From: Chlorops oryzae
Lineage: Eukaryota; Arthropoda; Insecta; Diptera; Chloropidae
Reading direction: 5' to 3'
Length of the DNA: 64,000 nt
Assembly: GCA_020466095.1 (NCBI GenBank)
Contig: CM035806.1
Span: 161,547,879 to 161,611,878, forward strand
The translations under genes and the position numbers were made by a program. The notes beneath the pieces are model-generated. The model searched no databases. It was not told the origin of the DNA and saw only the letters and a program-made list of their open reading frames with translations. Below are positions 23,171 through 34,682 of the stretch, one piece after another (the first letter of the stretch is position 1; each line of letters begins with the position of its first letter).

Positions 23171-25314
23171 AAACCAAAAGTAAGAGAGATTAATAATTTC
23201 TGCTTTTCATTTTTATGTCAAAGGATCAGGGAAGCGCTCTAACTTCAAACGCCTCACACACCAATCTCGATAGTGAAGAGGTTGGCCTGCTTAATTAGCT
23301 TACGGGGGACAGCAGCATAAAGGGAACAAACAACCAACACAATACACAGCAACCAGTCAGCAGTCAACAGTCAGCAGTAAAGAAAAGCCAAAATACTGTT
23401 GGAAAAAGGATTGACCGGGCTGACTGATGAGAGGTAGAACGGAAGGACGGGAGAGTGACAAATAAATCAAGGAACAATGAAAGAATCAAAAGCTAAATTT
23501 TACGATGAATGCGCGCGTGCAGGTTGAAGGGAAGTGGAGCGGACCGGAGCGGAGCGGAGCGGAGTCGAGATGAGACGAGACGAGACATAAGCCGCCGGAA
23601 GAATACGAAAGCTTGTCAAATTGGACAACGCCGCCAATCACCTTCGAAATGAAGAACTCTTCAAAGAGGATAAACGCGAGCAATAAGGAAACAAGTAAAT
23701 AAAGGGGCAGAAGAAAAGAAAAAGGAAAAAAAATTAAGCGAAGTAGAGGATTTGCCTTGTCAGTGCGATTCACAATGCCCGAAATTACCTTTCCTTCATC
23801 ACCTGCTGCGGCGCCACACCGGGTTTTCCTTATTCCCTCCGTCCGCCCTATTCTTTTTCTTCTATTTTTTACTTGGTAGGTACTTGTGTCAGTAGAGGTA
23901 GAGAGTGAGTCTCCTGTTTCTCTCATCCTTTGGCGCTGTCGCCGATTTGTTTCGCTGTATCTCGCTGCAAATTGGACGAATTCTGGTCTCAAAAGATTTT
24001 CCAGAATTTGGTTTTCGTTTTTTTTTTTTTTGCTATGCTTATTTCTTTTCTTTGCCAATATTCGGCTTCTTCATTGTACGTCGCGACGAGTCATCATGTT
24101 GGAAGGATTTTGATCCGATTGTGCTTAAGGCTGGTCCTTAAAGCTGGCTTTTCTTTTTGGGTCTAAGCTCTTCAGCGTCTTCTGACTCTGACAATGACAA
24201 TGACAATTACAATGCCAAGGACACACTGACAATAAATGACATCCCCGCACGAGCGCTCATAGTTCGGAGCGAGCGTGGTTCGAATCAAATCGAAAATTTC
24301 TTCTTCGCACGAGACTGGGTGATGGACGGGTATTGGGACCAGGATCGAATTAGGACTACACTCAGAAGAGATTGCATTGGAGGCGTTGAACGGGAAACTC
24401 GCCAACACTTTTATCACCCGGAAACCACCGCCGTTAGCTGCATCTATCCAGAGGTCCTCACAAATTTTTCGACATTGAGATTTTTATTATTTTTAATTTT
24501 TTTTTTTTTTTTTTTTTTTAGTTTTTATCTGTTGGAAAATCGTGCGTTCTGCTAATGAGTATTCATAGATAATATTAAGCACAAGAGCGAGCGCCCAGCA
24601 GTCTGACCCGTCACGTTGTCTCTTGCGACTTTCGGGTGGCTGCTGACGGTTGGCGGCTCACGGCTGGACTGCCTTCATCGTATTCATTGACTTTTCTTTA
24701 AAGAATCGCTCAGCTGGAAAAATCACATTTAAGTCGCTTTCCCTGTTGTTGCGGGGCGAAAAAACTAAAAAAAAACAAATAACAGAAATCAAACCCAAAA
24801 ACCTTGAATGAAAAGGAAAAAAGACCAGGAAGAAGCTAGAGGGAAAAGGGAATGGATGAAAATTTATAAGGGGAAAATCGGAGAGCAAAAATTTCAATGT
24901 AGAGAAACCATTTTTTTTAAATTTTTTTTTTTTTGTTCATATCAAATGGGAAGAACTAACAAGGGAGCACCCTATGACTACAACAACACCAATATGAGCA
25001 ATAAAAAAAAATATCCTTCTTTACAACAACAAACATTTTACATACAAAAACAACGTCGAATAAATGCAGTGAGCTAATTTTTTCGACCCTTGTTGGACGC
25101 TCGTCTGCGCTACCCTTCCCCTTCGCGCTATCTTGCACTCCCTCTCCATCCGCCTTCCCTCCTCACCTTCGCGATCTTCATGAAAATGTTGTTTTTTTTT
25201 TTTTTAATTCCATGATTTTTTTTTTTAATTCTCGTTTTTTTCGTTCCTCTGCCTTTGTGCCTCGACCCTCTCGCAGTGTCGCCATTTGATGCTCTGTGCT
25301 CCGCGACGTCACCA

Positions 25315-25341
25315 CCATCCCATCCCATCCCATCCCATCCC
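25315..25341. repeat. (CCCAT)n pentanucleotide repeat
   Basis: Five tandem CATCC units. Confidence 0.85.
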
Positions 25342-25773
25342 GTTCGACCCGTTTCGGATTTTTTCAAAAAGATTGCGAGAAAAATTTATTACGCGTCTCC
25401 TATTTTTGGTCGAGCGCGCGCGCCCTTGCGCCCCGAAGCCTGCTAAGCTTTCGTTTATTGAATTGAATTTTGATTGCGCAAGGATTGCGAAGTGTTCGAG
25501 TTCGCGAACGACACGACGACAAGACGACACTGTGCCTCTTTTACACACGTTTCCCATTTTCGACATTCCACATTTCCACTTTTCCACTTTTCTCTACTTT
25601 CTCCCTTTCTTGTCTAAATTTATGCAAAGAAATCACAATTTCAGACTTGAATTAGCCCGAAAGAACTCCACCGTCCACCTGCTACTCCTCCTCCGGCTCC
25701 ACCAAATGCCAAAAAAAACAAAAAAAAAAGGCTTAATTAATTACAGCACCAAAGCACTTAAGACGATACGGAA

Positions 25774-25890
25774 ATGCCCAAGACCGAGAAGGAGATGGCG
25801 ATGGAAGAGAAGGATATGGCGATGGAGAAGGATATGGCGATCGAAAAGGCGATGGCGAAGGATTGGTGGGCCGAAAGAAGGAGTGAGTGA
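25774..25890 (+). other. Candidate 38-codon sORF over an 18-bp minisatellite
   Basis: ATG at 25774 in ACGGAAATG context, stop TGA at 25888. The peptide is charged and would be helical (MPKTEKEMAMEEKDMAMEKD..., ending DWWAERRSE). It is produced by about three degenerate copies of an 18-bp unit containing GGATATGGCGATGGAGAA. A strong donor-like GTGAGT starts at 25883. Unknown family. The repeat origin makes a chance frame likely. Confidence 0.2.
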
Positions 25891-26339
25891 GTGCCTGGGA
25901 ATTGTGCGGTCAGTCCTTCGCTTTTCGTCGGGTCGGCGATTTCAATGGGCCAACGAGAGGAAAATAGAGCAACAAAAAATTCTACTTATAAATAGAACGG
26001 AACATTTTCACAACAACAACAACAACAACAAGTGTTAAGCAACTTTCGCCTGCAAGTTTTTTTTCGTTCTTTGCGGGAAATTCCCGACGGGATTTGACGG
26101 AATGATAATTTATCCATCGTGAGAGTTGGACGTGGTTTTTCGGCGAATTCGGGTCGTCGAATATTTAAAAAAAAAATGTTTGGACGTGGCTCCACTAACG
26201 GTAAAGTAAAGTGTCAATTAATGAAGCGGAAAAAAAGAAGTAGAAAAAGAACAGAAAATTCATTTCTTTCACTAAAATTTCCCATTCCCGCTTCCCATGG
26301 GGAAATAATATTCGCCCAAAAGGACGAATTACCGAAAAT

Positions 26340-26742
26340 TTTGAAAAATTGAAATTTTAATTTTTGATTTCATCAAGGACGGAGTTCTATTTTATTATTT
26401 ATTTTTTAAATTATTTTATTTACTTATATTTTTTTAAAATAATTTTTTTTATTAAATTTTTAATTTTTTTTTTTAATTCTAAAGTTGTTCTTCTGGTTTA
26501 AAAAATTTTGTTTGTTATATTTTTGTATCTTTTATTTTCCTTTTACTAACTTCATATTAATTTATTTTTGTTTTATTTTATTTTTTCTTAAAAAAAAAAT
26601 TTTTTTTTCTTAATTTAAAAATTTTTTTTATTTTTTATTAAAAAATTTTTTAATATTTTTTATTTTAATTACTTGAGTGTTTATCTTCTATTTATTTAAA
26701 AAAAATTTTTTTTAATTTATTTATTCCTGAATTTTTCCTATT
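26340..26742. repeat. Extreme AT-rich block
   Basis: Alternating A and T homopolymers with hardly any G or C for about 370 bp. No gene; low-complexity intron sequence about 300 bp past the Ten-m donor. Confidence 0.8.
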
Positions 26743-27023
26743 TTTCGCCCCTCCCACATCGAATCGATTTGAGGATTTTAAGGAGCCTTGAATGACTCAG
26801 AATGCCTCCGCAGACGCTCTACGTGCCAAGTGCCCATAATTGGATTAATTACGATAAGCCTATAATCGCGGGGAGCCCTTGGTGCATTTGCGCCACTGGG
26901 GGCGTCATTTAAGAGCCCGTTGTGGCGATTCGAATTGAAATTGGAGTGCACTAATTGTGGAATTTCGATTGTGCCTCCCTCGTTCTCGTTCTTGTGAAGC
27001 ATAATGCTTGTGCTTGGGCTTTA

Positions 27024-27038
27024 CGTTCTTACCTTGTC
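27024..27038 (-). other. Splice donor of the Ten-m exon
   Basis: On the minus strand the sequence reads ACAAG then GTAAGAA, with GT at 27032-27031. This is a near-perfect dipteran 5' splice site. It coincides with the point where similarity to Ten-m stops, after the Arg-Gln codons. The frame stays open past it by chance for about 42 codons, which read as Lys/His/Arg-rich unconserved sequence. Confidence 0.9.
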
Positions 27039-27492
27039 TGCCGTGTGTACGCGCTGCAGTTGAGTTCGCTGACGTTGGTCCGCCGATGACGCTGCCCATT
27101 AGCATATCGTTGGCCGTGACGGGCGGCGGTGGCGGCCGATGCGGCAAATGCTGGTACTCATAATCATAGTGAGATGACGATGATGATGCTCCACCGCCAT
27201 TGCCACCGATGCCACTATTGCTACTCGTTGACTGTTGCTGCTGCTGCTGCTGCTGCTGCAATTGTAAATTCTGTTGATTCTGGCGTTGCAGTGTTGCACT
27301 GTGCGCCTGTGGATGTGACGGGACAACACCGCCGCTGCTAATGTTGCTATTGCTGTTGATGTTACCTGCAGCAGCCGGATGTCGCAAGACGCCACCGCCG
27401 ACCGCCAGTGGATTGCCACCGATTCGGCTATCTCCGCTGCTGCTATTATTGTCACGACAGTCTAACGTCGTATCGTATTCATAGGGATTCAT
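27033..27492 (-). CDS. Ten-m: Teneurin-m, first MNPYEY-coding exon (partial gene)
   Basis: Teneurins are large type II transmembrane adhesion proteins that match synaptic partners and guide axons; this exon encodes only part of the cytoplasmic N-terminus. The ATG is at 27492 and the exon gives 153 complete codons plus one base. Residues 1-14 contain MNPYEY and TLDCRD. NQQNLQ is at about 72-77, followed by a polyQ run (79-87). SHYDYEYQHL is at about 107-116, a proline run at about 120-124, and RTHGRQ ends the exon. These blocks match Drosophila Ten-m in order, as I recall it. Linkers differ: there is a Gly/Ser/Asn-rich stretch at 31-57 and an extra segment before the last motif. The exon ends CAA-G followed by GTAAGA, splitting the glycine codon after its first base, as expected if the next exon continues with the conserved Phe-Leu-Leu. 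That exon, the transmembrane segment and the EGF, NHL and YD-repeat regions are outside the window. Identity is confident; use of this ATG as the only start is less so. Confidence 0.9.
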
Positions 27493-27702
27493 CGTGGACG
27501 TCTCCAAGGGACATTCGTCGTCGTCAGTATCGGTGCCACCGTCGTAAATATTATCCGTGTGGCGATACGCGTGATGATGGTGATGATGATGATGGTGTCC
27601 GTTTTGCTTTGAGAACTTAATTTTGACGGATTTTTGTGGGGCCGGAATTCGCAAAAAAAAAAATCGTTGAATTTTTTTTTTTTTGCGAAATTTCGTAGCC
27701 GA
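27493..27702 (-). other. In-frame upstream extension of the Ten-m exon (N-terminal extension or 5' UTR)
   Basis: The Ten-m frame stays open upstream of the MNPYEY start back to a stop at 27736-27738. The extension has no ATG. It reads a basic stretch, then SVKIKFSKQNG, nine histidines (27571-27597), and an acidic DGGTDTDDDECPLETST run directly before MNPYEY. This composition looks coding rather than random. A pyrimidine-rich stretch ending in AG at 27704-27703 could be a 3' splice site. If used, an upstream exon would supply the start codon and this segment would be an isoform-specific N-terminal extension. Otherwise it is 5' UTR. The upstream half contains A/T homopolymers (27651-27684) that look less coding than the part nearest the ATG. 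Confidence 0.5.
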
Positions 27703-27735
27703 CTTCAAGGCGTCACAAGAAAAAGGGCAAAGATC
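27703..27735 (-). other. Candidate splice acceptor upstream of Ten-m exon
   Basis: The minus strand reads a C/T-rich stretch (GCCCTTTTTCTTG) followed about 12 nt later by AG at 27704-27703. It is the best 3' splice site I see between the in-frame stop (27738) and the MNPYEY start. The tract is short and interrupted, so it is only a candidate. Confidence 0.35.
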
Positions 27736-27738
27736 TTA

Positions 27739-29181
27739 ATGCTTACAGTTTGATTTCCGGTTGATTCTTTTTTTTTTTTTTTGTTTTTGTTGGTTTGTTT
27801 ATTGAACTATTATTTTATCTGCGATAGATAGGACGATTTCGATCGCTTCGGAGAATTTTCGTAGGTCCTTTCCGAGGGAGAGTTACGATGTAGGACCTTC
27901 GCCTGCTTTATAGTTTTAGTTTTCTTCTTGAATTCAACAGCAACAATTTCGAGCGTGCTCGAAGGGGACTAGTTTTGGTTCCACAGAAACCATTTCATCG
28001 TACGCGCTGGATTTGAATCTTGCCCTCAGTGCGTTCGCGTTCTTCTTCTTTAAGTGTTCGTGTTCTTGTGTTCGTTTCTCGATGATAGTCTTCCAAATTC
28101 GAGTTTCGTTGTTTCGATTTTCTTTTTCGTTTTTTTTCGTTTTCCTTTTGTTTTTTTGTTTTGTTTTTTTTTTGGGAAAATTCTTGCTTTGCTCGAGTTT
28201 AGCTCTTCATGCTAGAGAGTGTTGTTGTTTTGTTACTTTGTTGTTATGCCGTTCACTTGCAATCACATGTGTCTGAGACGGATGAATAACCAAATAGCCT
28301 GTGCGTGCGTGATGCATGGGAATCCTGTTTCTCTTTTCATCTAATCACGACTCGACTCGACGCGACTCAAGGCGACTCAACAACGCGACGCGACGCGACG
28401 CTATTCTGCTCTATTCGAATCTTCTGCTTGTCTCGTCACCGTCTCGACTTGATTTGGTGCATCGCAGCGACACATTGCCCGAAAAAAAAAACAAAAACAA
28501 AAACAAAACCAAAACACCGAGCAACAAAAACAACAACCCGCACCAACAAATTACGTCCGAAATAAATAGGAAAATTTTAAAAGGAGATTACTATGAACAC
28601 TTCTTAAGCGATGAAAGCGACAAATCCGGAGCGATGATATAAAGACGAATAATCGGAAAGAAAAACAAAAATATATATTTTCCTTTCTTTCTTTCCTTAA
28701 ATTTTTTCCAACTTTCTTATTTTTGTATAATTTTTCGGATATTTCTTGGAAGTAAAACCGTCTGCGGAAATTTTCGTTTCGATGCGGTTTTCTTTTCTTT
28801 TTCTCTTTTCTTAAATTGATAAAATTTTTCTTCACAGATTTTTTTCTTCAAATTTTTTTCTCGTTCACAATTTTTAATTTTTTTGGAAATTTATTTTTAA
28901 ATTTTTTATTTATTTATTTTTCTATTATTTTTTTAAATTAATTTTTTCGAAATTTTTCCAACGACTTTATTTCGCATTTAATCCGCATTTTGATTGATTT
29001 TGGGGAAAATCGAGCATTTCCCACTTAAAGCGATTATCCTTAAAGACTTGGCGATGAATTTGTTTTTGATATCGCACGTTTTTTTTTTTTATTTTTTATT
29101 TTTTTTATTTGTTTTGAGGAATACAATGTTGTGTTCTTGGCTTAGAGAACGTTGTTTGGTTCTTCTTCGGTCGTTCCTTAC
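27739..29181 (-). other. Upstream non-coding region between candidate promoter and coding exon
   Basis: No recognisable coding sequence. It contains poly(T) runs (27769-27782, 28120-28170), a CGACT/CGACG pentanucleotide run at 28347-28401, an AAAAC run near 28490-28520, and strongly AT-rich sequence at 28640-28960. It would be the 5' UTR or first intron if the promoter at 29.3 kb is used. Confidence 0.4.
28347..28401. repeat. CGACT / CGACG pentanucleotide run
   Basis: Degenerate five-base units, CGACTCGACT then GCGACGCGAC. Confidence 0.75.
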
Positions 29182-29306
29182 GATTCGTACGTTCGCTGGC
29201 GATGTGGGAAACTCAAAAGAGCGTAGCTAATATTTCCGAAAATTTTTGAATTTACCGCGCACACAAAATACGCACGTCCGATCGAGCTCAATATTCGCGC
29301 AAAACA
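29182..29306 (-). other. Candidate non-coding first exon of Ten-m
   Basis: From the candidate start site at 29306 the minus strand runs 125 nt to a good donor, AATC then GTAAGG (GT at 29181-29180). Splicing to the acceptor near 27703 would remove about 1.5 kb. The interval is GC-richer than its surroundings. A 100-codon open frame overlaps this region (29178-29480), but nothing in it resembles a known protein. Purely predictive. Confidence 0.2.
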
Positions 29307-29308
29307 GA
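29273..29308 (-). promoter_or_regulatory. Candidate Ten-m core promoter (Inr-like, pause button, DPE)
   Basis: On the minus strand GGACGTG (29279-29273) is an exact match to the Drosophila DPE consensus RGWCGTG. TCGATCG, a match to the pause-button consensus KCGRWCG, overlaps its start. Exactly where an initiator should be for that DPE, TCTGTT (29308-29303) matches TCAGTY except that position +1 (29306) is T instead of A. No TATA box precedes it. GAGA motifs lie 190-380 bp upstream. The site is about 1.8 kb upstream of the MNPYEY ATG. Position and spacing are read from sequence; promoter function is inference. Confidence 0.35.
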
Positions 29309-29497
29309 CGAGCCGAGACAACGTAACATTAACGTTGCGTTTCGTTTCGTTTCGATTCGTTTCGTTTTGTTTCGTTCGTTTCCATTCGTTTCCAGCGCGA
29401 AGACGTACAATTTCTGTATGAGCCGCTTCGGTTATTTTCTCACCATACGATTTACCAACCCGTCGAACAGCCCACTGCACTGTGGACGATAGCCGAC

Positions 29498-29690
29498 GCT
29501 CTCATGCGCTCTCTCTACCACTGTTAAAGGGGAAGAAATTTCTCGTTCAAATTTAACAGTGCCATTTCGAATTGCTGAGTGTGAAAGAGAGAGAGAGCCA
29601 TATTTTGTTTGAAGAAAGGAGAATTCGTGTGTGGGTGCATTGACGAGAGGACGAACGACCACAGAGCGAGAGCGAGAGCGAAAGCATCAA
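29498..29690 (-). promoter_or_regulatory. GAGA-motif cluster upstream of candidate promoter
   Basis: Three clusters of GAGA/CTCTC occur: 29507-29518, 29584-29599 and 29665-29690 (repeating GAGAGC). GAGA factor sites are common upstream of paused developmental fly promoters. GA repeats are also very common in this window for other reasons, so functional weight is modest. Confidence 0.3.
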
Positions 29691-30380
29691 AAGAATTGCA
29701 GTAAATTATCAAGTTACTTAAGTAATTTTTCCCAATACAAAAGTCACATATTTTTCGCTCAGAGGACACCATCGAACGACGGAGAAGACGACACTTACAG
29801 TGGATTGTGTTTGAAATAATTGTTGAAGAAAATATTTCGAATGAAAATATAGTATTATTTAAGCCTCAGTATGCAGTTGGCACTTTCAAAAAATTTTGAC
29901 AGCCAAACTCATTCAAAATGCTGTTAAATTTTTTTTTTCAAAAATTCAAAACGAAATTTATTTTTTTTTTCTGTGTCGTACAGAACAGATGTCAAAATTT
30001 TGAAACATTTTAATGATGGAAATTTTCTGTTCATTTTCTTAACTAAACAGCCTAATGAGTGTAAAAGCAAAAAATTATAATTATTTTGGCGTATTTGAAA
30101 ATTTGAAAATTTTAAAATTAAAAAAAAAACAATCTAGAAAAATATTTTAAAAAAATATTAAATATACTTATTCAATATAATATTCGGGCAATTGCACGTA
30201 AAACAGTCCTACAAGTCATATTCGTTATAGCCATTCTAGGCAGAAATTAAATAATTTAATTTCTTAACTGTTGGTAAAAGTTTTCAAAATTTTAAATCCT
30301 TGATAATCACATCCTTTTTTTTCTAAATATTATGCTTAACCTGAAAAAAAAAAAAATTTATGTGAAGCAGTGGAATTGCT

Positions 30381-30529
30381 CAGTCTTCAACTTGGTCCCT
30401 CTCCGCGGACACTTCTCTTAAACGGGCACTTTTTGAGAATGCTGTAGTATTCCTGCTTCTCAAATAGTTTCCTCTTAAGCGGACATATTTTTCAGTCCCG
30501 TAAGTGTCCGCCTAAGAGAGAGTACACTG
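30381..30529. mobile_element. pogo/Tigger-like element, copy 3
   Basis: It carries GCGGACACTTCTCTTAAACG on the left and, at the right, GTGTCCGCCTAAGAGAGAGT then ACACTG. GCGGACA is repeated internally. It shares long words with 5958-6194 (CTTCTCTT, TTCCTGCTTC). The right end is well preserved; the left CAGT end is approximate. Confidence 0.6.
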
Positions 30530-30620
30530 TATATTCTTTTAGTCTTCACGACATTTTAGCTCAATCCAATAACTTTTGCAATATTTGAATTTTTTTTTTT
30601 TAATTTTCATACAAAGCAAA

Positions 30621-30750
30621 TCGTCCCTATGTATTATGTTTTTCGGCGTATCTTATCCGTTCGGATTTTTCACAGTTTTAACTGTTTTTCATTCATAAAA
30701 AATTGAAAATCCGAACGGATTCGATCCGTCGGAATACATAATAGGCACGA
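30621..30750. mobile_element. Foldback element
   Basis: Arms of about 50 bp: the left contains TATTATG...TCCGTTCGGATTTT; the right read inverted contains TATTATG or TATGTATTCC...ATCCGTTCGGATTTT. Arms are separated by about 40 bp. No transposase and no clear target duplication. Confidence 0.5.
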
Positions 30751-30765
30751 ATAAACCTGATTTTG

Positions 30766-30832
30766 GCCTGTCGTAGTTCCTTGAGATGCCAACATACGAA
30801 GCGAGAGGTTCTGGGTTCAACTCCCAGCTCGG
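30766..30832 (+). other. tRNA-like (SINE-like) segment
   Basis: CTGGGTTCAACTCCCAG (30811-30827) is a perfect 5-bp T-arm with a 7-nt loop and a B-box match. An upstream TCGTAGTTCCTTGAGAT is a weak A-box at about the right distance. It is followed by T-rich sequence, as in tRNA-derived SINE heads. It is not a functional tRNA gene. Confidence 0.5.
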
Positions 30833-32080
30833 CCGTGGATGTTTGTATCGTTTTTCCTGTTTCAGTTTTTCTTTTTTCCCATTATTTGCGGTATAACAAC
30901 GGGCCCATGTGAGACCTTAGTGTGTCACCCTTAGTGGCAGCCAAACGAACTTAAGGCTACCTAATTAACCTGATTTAAACTCTTCTGAATGCTATCATTT
31001 GAAAGTTTAAACCTTCAAAAAGTTTAAGCCAGCTTGAAGGCTATGAGCCTTAAAATTGTGGGGAAAAAAAAATTATAAATGCTCTTTTACAGAATTTTCC
31101 CAAAGGCTTTCCCTTAAAATTTCCATTCAGGTAGGAATCCTTTGAAAGACAATTCTTCGAGCAACGGTTTTCTTTTTTCTTTTTTTTTTAACCTACTTTG
31201 TGCTGAACTTCAAAGTAAGAAAAGAAACATTTTTTTTTTATATCATTATTGTCCTCTATGAACCCACAGTGCGCATGGGAAAATCCACGCACAGCGCATG
31301 TTCCAGAGAGTGCGCATTAAACGAAAACGAAGAGAGAGCACACGATGATTCTTGTTTATTTTTGAATTGCTTTTAAGAACTCCTGCAAGAGCGCGAAGCT
31401 AAAGGTATTAACTGCATATTAGCAATGACATGTTCGAACATGGAAAATCGTATTATTATTGTAAAGAACTCTCGAATTAAATTGAAGACTTTGAAGGAAC
31501 ATATTTCGATATTTTGAAATAAAAAAAATTTTTTTTTTTAATTTTAAACACATGAATAGGCGGACAAGAAGAAATAAAAAATACAAAAAATAGTGGGAAT
31601 TACACACATAACTCAACTTAGACGCTTTTGCTAAGACATGTGTGAAGTCGTCGACTGTTAAGCAATGTGATTTCTAACGAATGCAGGAGAAAGAAAATTT
31701 TTTAAAAAATAAAAATAATTTAAATAGAAAAATAAATTTTTTAAATTAGAGAAAGAAAATGGGGAAAAAATCAAAAATTAATAAAAAAAAAAAAAAAATT
31801 AAATAAAAATTATAAAGAAAAAAAATTAAAAATAAAAAAAAAAACCCAAAAGACTCGTCGTTGTTTCCCCTTCGCGATTACTTTTCTTTAGAGCACAAAA
31901 TTAAGGGGAAATTGATCGAAAAAAAGGACACGAAGACCTTCGTTAAATGTCGCTAAATGTTAGTTTACAGAACGAACATTTTAAAAGCCGAAAACGACTC
32001 ATGTTCGAGCCACTGTTAAATAACAGTCCATGTTAAGCTCTTGTTATGCGCTAACGGAAATTTTGAATTTCCACTTAAAA

Positions 32081-32107
32081 TTCAGATTCAGATTCAGATT
32101 CAGATTC
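32081..32107. repeat. (TTCAGA)n hexanucleotide repeat
   Basis: Four tandem TTCAGA units. Confidence 0.85.
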
Positions 32108-34122
32108 GGGGTTTTCCTCCACACAAATTGTTATAAATTTCTTCGAATTTGCTAGCAATCAGAGCATGAATATTAATAGCCATAGCAGTGGGCCTCCGCC
32201 CTTCCACCCCCCTCACCACACACATGCTTTACACACCGCTCCACAGTGCTCTACAGTCTTCAAAGTTCTCAATGGGCCGCGCGATCGAAACGGAAATTGA
32301 ATTTTCATGAATTCGCTGCGAATGCAATTCCGTTTAACATAAAATTTTGCATTCGCTTAAGCCACACACACACCACACACACAAACATACACATACACGC
32401 ACACGGAACGACCGAGAGGGTAAGTAAATATTGTATTCATACCAAAGGAGCCGAATAAGCGAATCCCTTTGCCCACGATTTCCTTTTTCCGAGCTCACTG
32501 AACGTACATACGTCTAGTTATAAAATCCAACAAAAAGTCCAATGCTGGTCTGATTTCTGCATCGAATTTTGTTTCGCAAACTGTCTTCAACGGAATTAGC
32601 GAAAAATGTCCTTCATTTTTTTTTTTTTTTTTTTTTTTGGTTGCTGCCAAGACTTCTCTCCTGTATCCCGGTGCTGCTGCTGCTGCCGCCGCCGCCGGCC
32701 GGAGGGCCTGCTGAATGCGAGAGAACGGATGGGGGTCGGCGGAGGAGTGTGCCGAAATAGATAAAGTTCAAGTTTTGCACGTAATCGAATTTGCATGATT
32801 TATCGGTCGATGTTGACAATTGCCGTGTGGGAAACACGAATGGAGCAGCAGCCCAGCCCGGCAACCCGACAGCCCGTTAGTGGCGCACAGCCAGCAGAGA
32901 CAAATAGAACAATGGGACATGGGAAGATCAGACGGGGCAGTCGGGCTGTTTCTTCTTGATTTTTTTTTTTCTTTCTTTCGTTAGACAACTGCAGGCATTG
33001 GCATGGGTTTCCACAGGAGCCCTAAGAACAAACGCTTGATGAAGAAACTTTTCAGGCAGGCAGGCCAGCAGCTCCGTAATGGGCAGAGAGTTCACATCGG
33101 GAGCAACTTTAAATACAATTACACTTTGGGGACAAAAAAAAAAAATAAAGAAAAAAAAAGCAAGGTCGTGGTGAGGGAATGTAGAGCGGAGAGGCGAAAA
33201 AGTTTTGGGAGCTTTGATTGAAGATATGTAGAGATGCTAATGTCTAAGGAGAAAGTTAAGGGAGAACCCAACAAAAAAAAAAAAACAAAATCCTTTAAGT
33301 CTTAAATAACACATTAATACGATTCAAGAGTTTTAAGGGACAAACGCTCAAAATCCCAAAGCTTCCAAAAACAGAAGCCTTTTCCGAACTGACTTTTCTA
33401 CATTCCATTTCCCACAATATTCGATTGTACATACATATGTACATATATATATTTGCATGTCCTTTGAATGGTATTGAAAAATAAAATCAATTTTTTTTCT
33501 CTTTCAAAGTTTTCGACTCAATTTAGGAAGATTTATTAGCGTGACATGACCGGTCATGAATCCAAAATTGAATTCCCCCTTTAGATAGATAAGTATGTAT
33601 GTAGCTTTAAAACGCGAGGGTTCTTCGACTGCCAGCCAACAGCTTTCGCGATAGGATTCTTCGAACTGCATCCAAAACTCGAAGAGATCGCCCCGTAATA
33701 GTGGTCTAAGAATTTAGAATTCATCGAAATTATCAAAGAAACTGCCATATATATGTATATGTATGTACATCTCTTCGTCCCAGGCAACCACACTTTCCGA
33801 AGAAAAATCTTTAAAACAAAGCAATAAAACCCCGACACTTGGAGCAATTTTTGAGCCCCGAGATATACTTGAGAATATAATTTCGAGACTCCTTCTCCTG
33901 CAACATCTGCCCTCTCTCTCTCTCTCTCTCTTTAGCGCTTTTCGCCGCTCCGGCATTATCGATGATTTCAATTTGGTTCCATAAAAATTACCATTAAAAC
34001 AAAAAATCTTTAAGTGCCTTTTATGATTGGGAAGGGTGCTTCACAATCACCGATGCGAATTATTGAAAATTCTTAAAATCCTGAAAAGCCTGAAAAGGGC
34101 AGCAAAACATCATGACGAGTCG

Positions 34123-34154
<32 letters not shown>

Positions 34155-34682
34155 TTAGAGAGAGTTCAGCGTTCAGCTCGTTAAAGTGCTTTTCCAATGA
34201 ATTTAACATTTTGTTGAAAACACACCATAATCAACGGATTCATCAACCGCGAACAATTAAAAAATCACTCTCACGAAAAACTTAAAATCACAATTACACC
34301 AACAACAACAACAAAAATAACATCATCGACAACAAAAAGGAAAACACAAGAATAGCTACAACAATGTCAAAGAAGAAGTTAATATACCACTTAAGTGGGG
34401 ATATAGAGATAGGCGACGACGACGATGGGAGAGGACGGCGAGATGATGACGATAAGGTAGCGGTGAAGGGCCGCCTCCCTTGCATCCGAAGAGCAATGTT
34501 AATCGAGCAGAAATTTTCAAACCGTAAATTGTTTTGCGTCAAAAGCATCAACGACGGAATGAAATAAGCGAGTGGGCGAGGGGGCTACCAGGGAGCGGAC
34601 GGAGGGCTAAAGTGAAGGAGTGCGGCAAAACTAATAACCATAAAATACAATGCAACATGCATGACTCCTTAGAAAATGCATT

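Larger units (their letters stand above)
21245..27023. other. Ten-m intron adjoining the coding exon, gene-free
   Basis: No conserved coding sequence. It holds (GT)n, GGAAAT, GAA, CCCAT and 18-bp repeats (listed), a CGGT run at 22743-22762, a GAGCG/GAGAC run at 23540-23585, poly(T) at 24018-24030 and 24499-24519, a CAA run at 26010-26031, and an AT-rich block at 26340-26742. Sequence 26760-27023 directly after the donor reads open but shows no conservation known to me. Confidence 0.65.

Noticed and set aside
24157..24555. 132-codon plus-strand open frame
   Set aside because: Ends in a poly-Phe stretch from poly(T), overlaps a GACAAT repeat, and has no recognisable domain.
29178..29480. 100-codon minus-strand open frame
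   Set aside because: Overlaps the candidate promoter, contains an AAACG-type repeat, and has no known motif.
33545..33558. Palindrome CATGACCGGTCATG as a regulatory site
   Set aside because: Perfect 14-bp palindrome but isolated; possibly a relic of the family A subterminal repeat. No support for function.
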